DNA of 27,869 nt from a virus: IMG/VR virus record IMGVR_UViG_3300042446_000927, positions 1-27,869 of that record; one strand, 5' to 3'. The notes below the pieces were generated by a model, which saw only the letters and a program-made list of their open reading frames with translations, was not told the origin of the DNA and ran no database searches. Both the position numbers and the translations under genes were made by a program. Numbering within the stretch: position 1 is the stretch's first letter; the number at the start of each line of letters is the position of its first letter. This document shows positions 26,567 through 27,869 of the stretch, one piece after another.

Positions 26567-26595
26567 AGGATATCACACAGTTATCCACATGTCAA
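26567..26595 (-). promoter_or_regulatory. Leaderless promoter overlapping a DnaA box
   Basis: On the minus strand TTGACA (26595-26590), 17 nt, TATCCT (26572-26567), then 6 nt to ATG 26560. The spacer contains the box TTATCCACA at 26581-26589 (plus strand), directly abutting the -35. Confidence 0.75.
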
Positions 26596-26633
26596 TACCG
26601 TGAAAATGTTAGTTATCCACAGGTTTATCCACA
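26581..26633 (+). promoter_or_regulatory. Three perfect DnaA boxes
   Basis: TTATCCACA occurs at 26581-26589, 26613-26621 and 26625-26633, all in the same orientation. They match the TTATNCACA consensus exactly. Boxes 2 and 3 are 3 bp apart. They border a long non-coding, AT-rich, repeat-filled stretch. Confidence 0.8.
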
Positions 26634-26639
26634 ATTAAA

Positions 26640-27250
26640 TGTTACTGATATTTTTTAGATTTATCTTAGAGTGGAGGAAAGTGGAGGATAGTGGGTTATT
26701 GAGCATTTATAAGAGGGGGCTCGTAATGTCACAGCGGCCAAACCTCACATCCCCAAACCTTACATATCAAACCTTTGCCTGGATTATACTCCCAAACCTC
26801 TATATTGTCAAGTATATTTGATAACAATTTGATAACAAAACCCTATATAAAACCTGTGGAAAATGTGAGAAAAATGTAGAAAACCTTACATAAAAATCTA
26901 TAAAGGTTTGATAATATTCTAGAATCCAGGGAAAAATATATGTCCTTCGTAATGTCTTTTATACTGTGGGGTTTGGTATATCTTCTGATCCCCCGCTGCA
27001 GAATGTCTGATAGTATTATGAATCATTGCAGGGCGGGGGATAAATAAGAGAGTTCGTAATACCCCTATAGGAATAACAAACCATACATTCTGGCTTTTGG
27101 ATATAGAGGTTTGATATATAAAGGTTTGACATGTAAGGTTTGATATGCTAGAATCCTGCAAAATTTTTAGATCGTTCGTAATGTCTAGAATCCTGGGAAA
27201 AATATCTTCGATTCGTAATAAGGTTTGATGGTTGAAAGGTTTGTCGAAAA
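26640..27250. other. Repeat-rich non-coding region, candidate replication origin
   Basis: About 610 bp without a credible gene. It holds AGGTTTG on the plus strand at 26904, 27107, 27122, 27136, 27221 and 27237, and its reverse, CAAACCT, at 26739, 26754, 26768 and 26793. The two orientations thus point away from each other around 26800-26900. Other repeats are TCGTAAT (26721, 26947, 27054, 27176, 27213), CTAGAATCC (26919, 27148, 27185), and GTGGAGGAWA twice at 26671-26690. The three DnaA boxes adjoin it. Iterons plus DnaA boxes plus AT-richness fit an origin. A recombination or packaging site, or a regulatory RNA locus, is an alternative. Confidence 0.6.
26988..27041 (+). repeat. GC-rich imperfect inverted repeat
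   Basis: ATCCCCCGC-TGCA-gAATG (26988-27004) pairs with CATTGCAGGGCGGGGGAT (27024-27041), with one bulge of two bases and one single-base bulge, over a loop of about 19 nt. It is an isolated GC island in a very AT-rich region and would form a stable hairpin in RNA or single-stranded DNA. No T tract follows, so it is not a normal terminator. Confidence 0.65.
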
Positions 27251-27253
27251 ATC

Positions 27254-27532
27254 TCAGTCTTCGGCAGCAGCCATTTCTAAAACCTCATCAAGGGTCATGC
27301 CTTCAATAATGTCATCTTCAGTTAGTTTAATAGACTTAAGAAACATTTCAAATGTATCAGCAATGTATCTGCGTCCATCATCTGAAACCTCTACAACTAA
27401 TCCCTGGGCAGTTAGATATGCTAATGGTAAACCAAGATCGTTAAACTCTATGAATGCCCTGAAATCTTTTTCTTCTTTATAGCCTTCATATAACTCCCCC
27501 AGGATTACACACTGGGTTGCAAAGTCTGTCAT
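27254..27532 (-). CDS. Small hypothetical protein, possible winged helix (92 aa)
   Basis: The 92 residues are TDFATQCVILGELYEGYKEE, FIEFNDLGLPLAYLTAQGLV with VEVSDDGRRYIADTFEMFLK, and a final acidic helix (EGMTLDEVLEMAAAED). The helix-helix-'LAYLtaqGLV.v..dG..yI.dtfe' pattern looks like a small wHTH or phage regulatory protein. Actinophages carry similar proteins. The ATG overlaps the upstream stop (ATGA). No DNA-contact residues can be assigned. Confidence 0.65.
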   Translation of the reverse strand: MTDFATQCVILGELYEGYKEEKDFRAFIEFNDLGLPLAYLTAQGLVVEVSDDGRRYIADTFEMFLKSIKLTEDDIIEGMTLDEVLEMAAAED

Positions 27533-27798
27533 ACCTGTGCCTTGAAAAAGTCAGCAGGTGAGTCATACATTGTCTCAGGGTCAATCTCTCTAATGTCACA
27601 AAGAGTACGCCAAACCAATTCTAACTGTGACTTGCCCATGTCTGTAGGCTCTGCCCAACTACCAGCAACAAAGTCTGCAAGACCTAGCCCGTCCTCAAAG
27701 TCTACCCAAAACTCTGAAGGTAGATACTCTACATTTTCTAACTCTAATGCGTCTGTATTAATCTGTGAAAGGATAATAGCAATCTTACCAAAGTCCAC
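27529..27798 (-). CDS. Small conserved hypothetical protein (89 aa)
   Basis: The start is GTG 27798, preceded by GGTGGAG. No ATG is available in frame before a stop. The sequence is acidic (NTDALELENVEYLPSEFWVD, FEDGLGLADFVAGSWAEPTD) and ends in an amphipathic helix (LELVWRTLCDIREIDPETMY). It overlaps the gene at the window edge by 14 nt and is coupled to the next. Function unknown. Confidence 0.6.
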   Translation of the reverse strand: MDFGKIAIILSQINTDALELENVEYLPSEFWVDFEDGLGLADFVAGSWAEPTDMGKSQLELVWRTLCDIREIDPETMYDSPADFFKAQV

Positions 27799-27868
27799 TT
27801 CTCCACCGCTCTCTCTGTAGGTTAGGGTCTAAGATACCCTCTTTCTCATACTGGGCACTCTCAATCAT
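27785..27868 (-). CDS. C-terminal end of a gene cut by the window edge
   Basis: The minus-strand frame that ends with TAA at 27787-27785 codes for MIESAQYEKEGILDPNLQRE, then RWRSGLW, 27 residues. It is in frame to the end of the window; the ATG at 27868 may be internal. The overlap with the next gene's GTG is typical for this genome. Too little is visible to name it. Confidence 0.45.
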   Translation of the reverse strand: MIESAQYEKEGILDPNLQRERWRSGLW

Positions 27869-27869
27869 A

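Noticed and set aside
26639-26821. A 60-residue frame in the repeat region.
   Set aside because: Its codons are made of the CAAACCT-type repeats, there is no ribosome binding site or leaderless -10, and the product looks random.
26919-27161. An 80-residue minus-strand frame in the same region.
   Set aside because: It reads through the GC hairpin and iterons, and its composition reflects the repeats, not a protein.
26640-27250. A CRISPR array, given the many short repeats.
   Set aside because: The repeats are 7-9 bp, in both orientations and at irregular spacing; there are no constant-length spacers or cas genes.

Overview
The window looks like part of a large, AT-rich (roughly one-third GC by eye) tailed-phage genome or a prophage-like relative. 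No terminase, portal, capsid, tail or DNA polymerase gene lies inside it, so the phage call rests on gene density, ATGA/TAATG-coupled small genes, an endolysin, holin-like proteins, phage-type tRNAs, HNH and GIY-YIG nucleases and many short conserved phage proteins. A WhiB-type regulator (9785-10066) and a DUF7455-like protein (6119-6349) point to an actinobacterial host. With this base composition, a low-GC freshwater actinobacterium is my best guess, by inference.

Layout. 1-4723 (+): a glycosyltransferase, a decayed sugar-nucleotidyltransferase remnant, a secreted Thr-rich repeat protein, tRNA-Asn, and an SGNH hydrolase coupled to a NodU-type carbamoyltransferase. 4724-9784 (+): Hsp20, a CHAP endolysin, an FmdB zinc ribbon, DUF7455, a staphylococcal-type nuclease, a thioredoxin flanked by two paralogous small genes, and several conserved phage proteins of unknown function. 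9785-13550 (+): WhiB, two members of an unknown four-copy family, a GlcNAc-type glycosyltransferase, a membrane/coiled-coil protein, a XapX protein and a holin-like protein, ending in a strong terminator. 13599-19443 (-): a tight seven-gene glycan cassette (four glycosyltransferases, two methyltransferases, one epimerase). 19473-19700 (-): tRNA-Arg(TCT), tRNA-Ile(TAT) and tRNA-Met(CAT). 19757-23034 (-): two more members of the unknown family with a PD-(D/E)XK nuclease between them, then two paralogous glycosyltransferases, one without its catalytic motifs. 23058-26560 (mostly -): an early-type region of tiny genes, many zinc-ribbon or single-membrane-span, with an HNH nuclease, a seven-iron ferredoxin and a divergent GIY-YIG nuclease. 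26561-27253: about 700 bp non-coding, with three perfect DnaA boxes, dispersed iteron-like repeats and a GC-rich hairpin; this is a candidate replication origin. 27254-27868 (-): two small unknown genes and the edge of a third.

How it fits together. At least seven glycosyltransferase-like genes, two methyltransferases, an epimerase, a carbamoyltransferase and an SGNH hydrolase suggest that the phage builds or edits a glycan on its virion or on the host surface. The four-copy unknown family is interleaved with these genes and is the best candidate here for an undescribed function. A second theme is transcription: at least nine genes, on both strands, have a promoter with the same geometry, TATAAT-like -10, exactly 6 nt, then the start codon, often with TTGACA exactly 17 nt upstream of the -10. 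This predicts leaderless mRNAs. In contrast, hsp20 and the endolysin have promoters followed by hairpins that begin at the predicted transcript 5' end and by ribosome binding sites.
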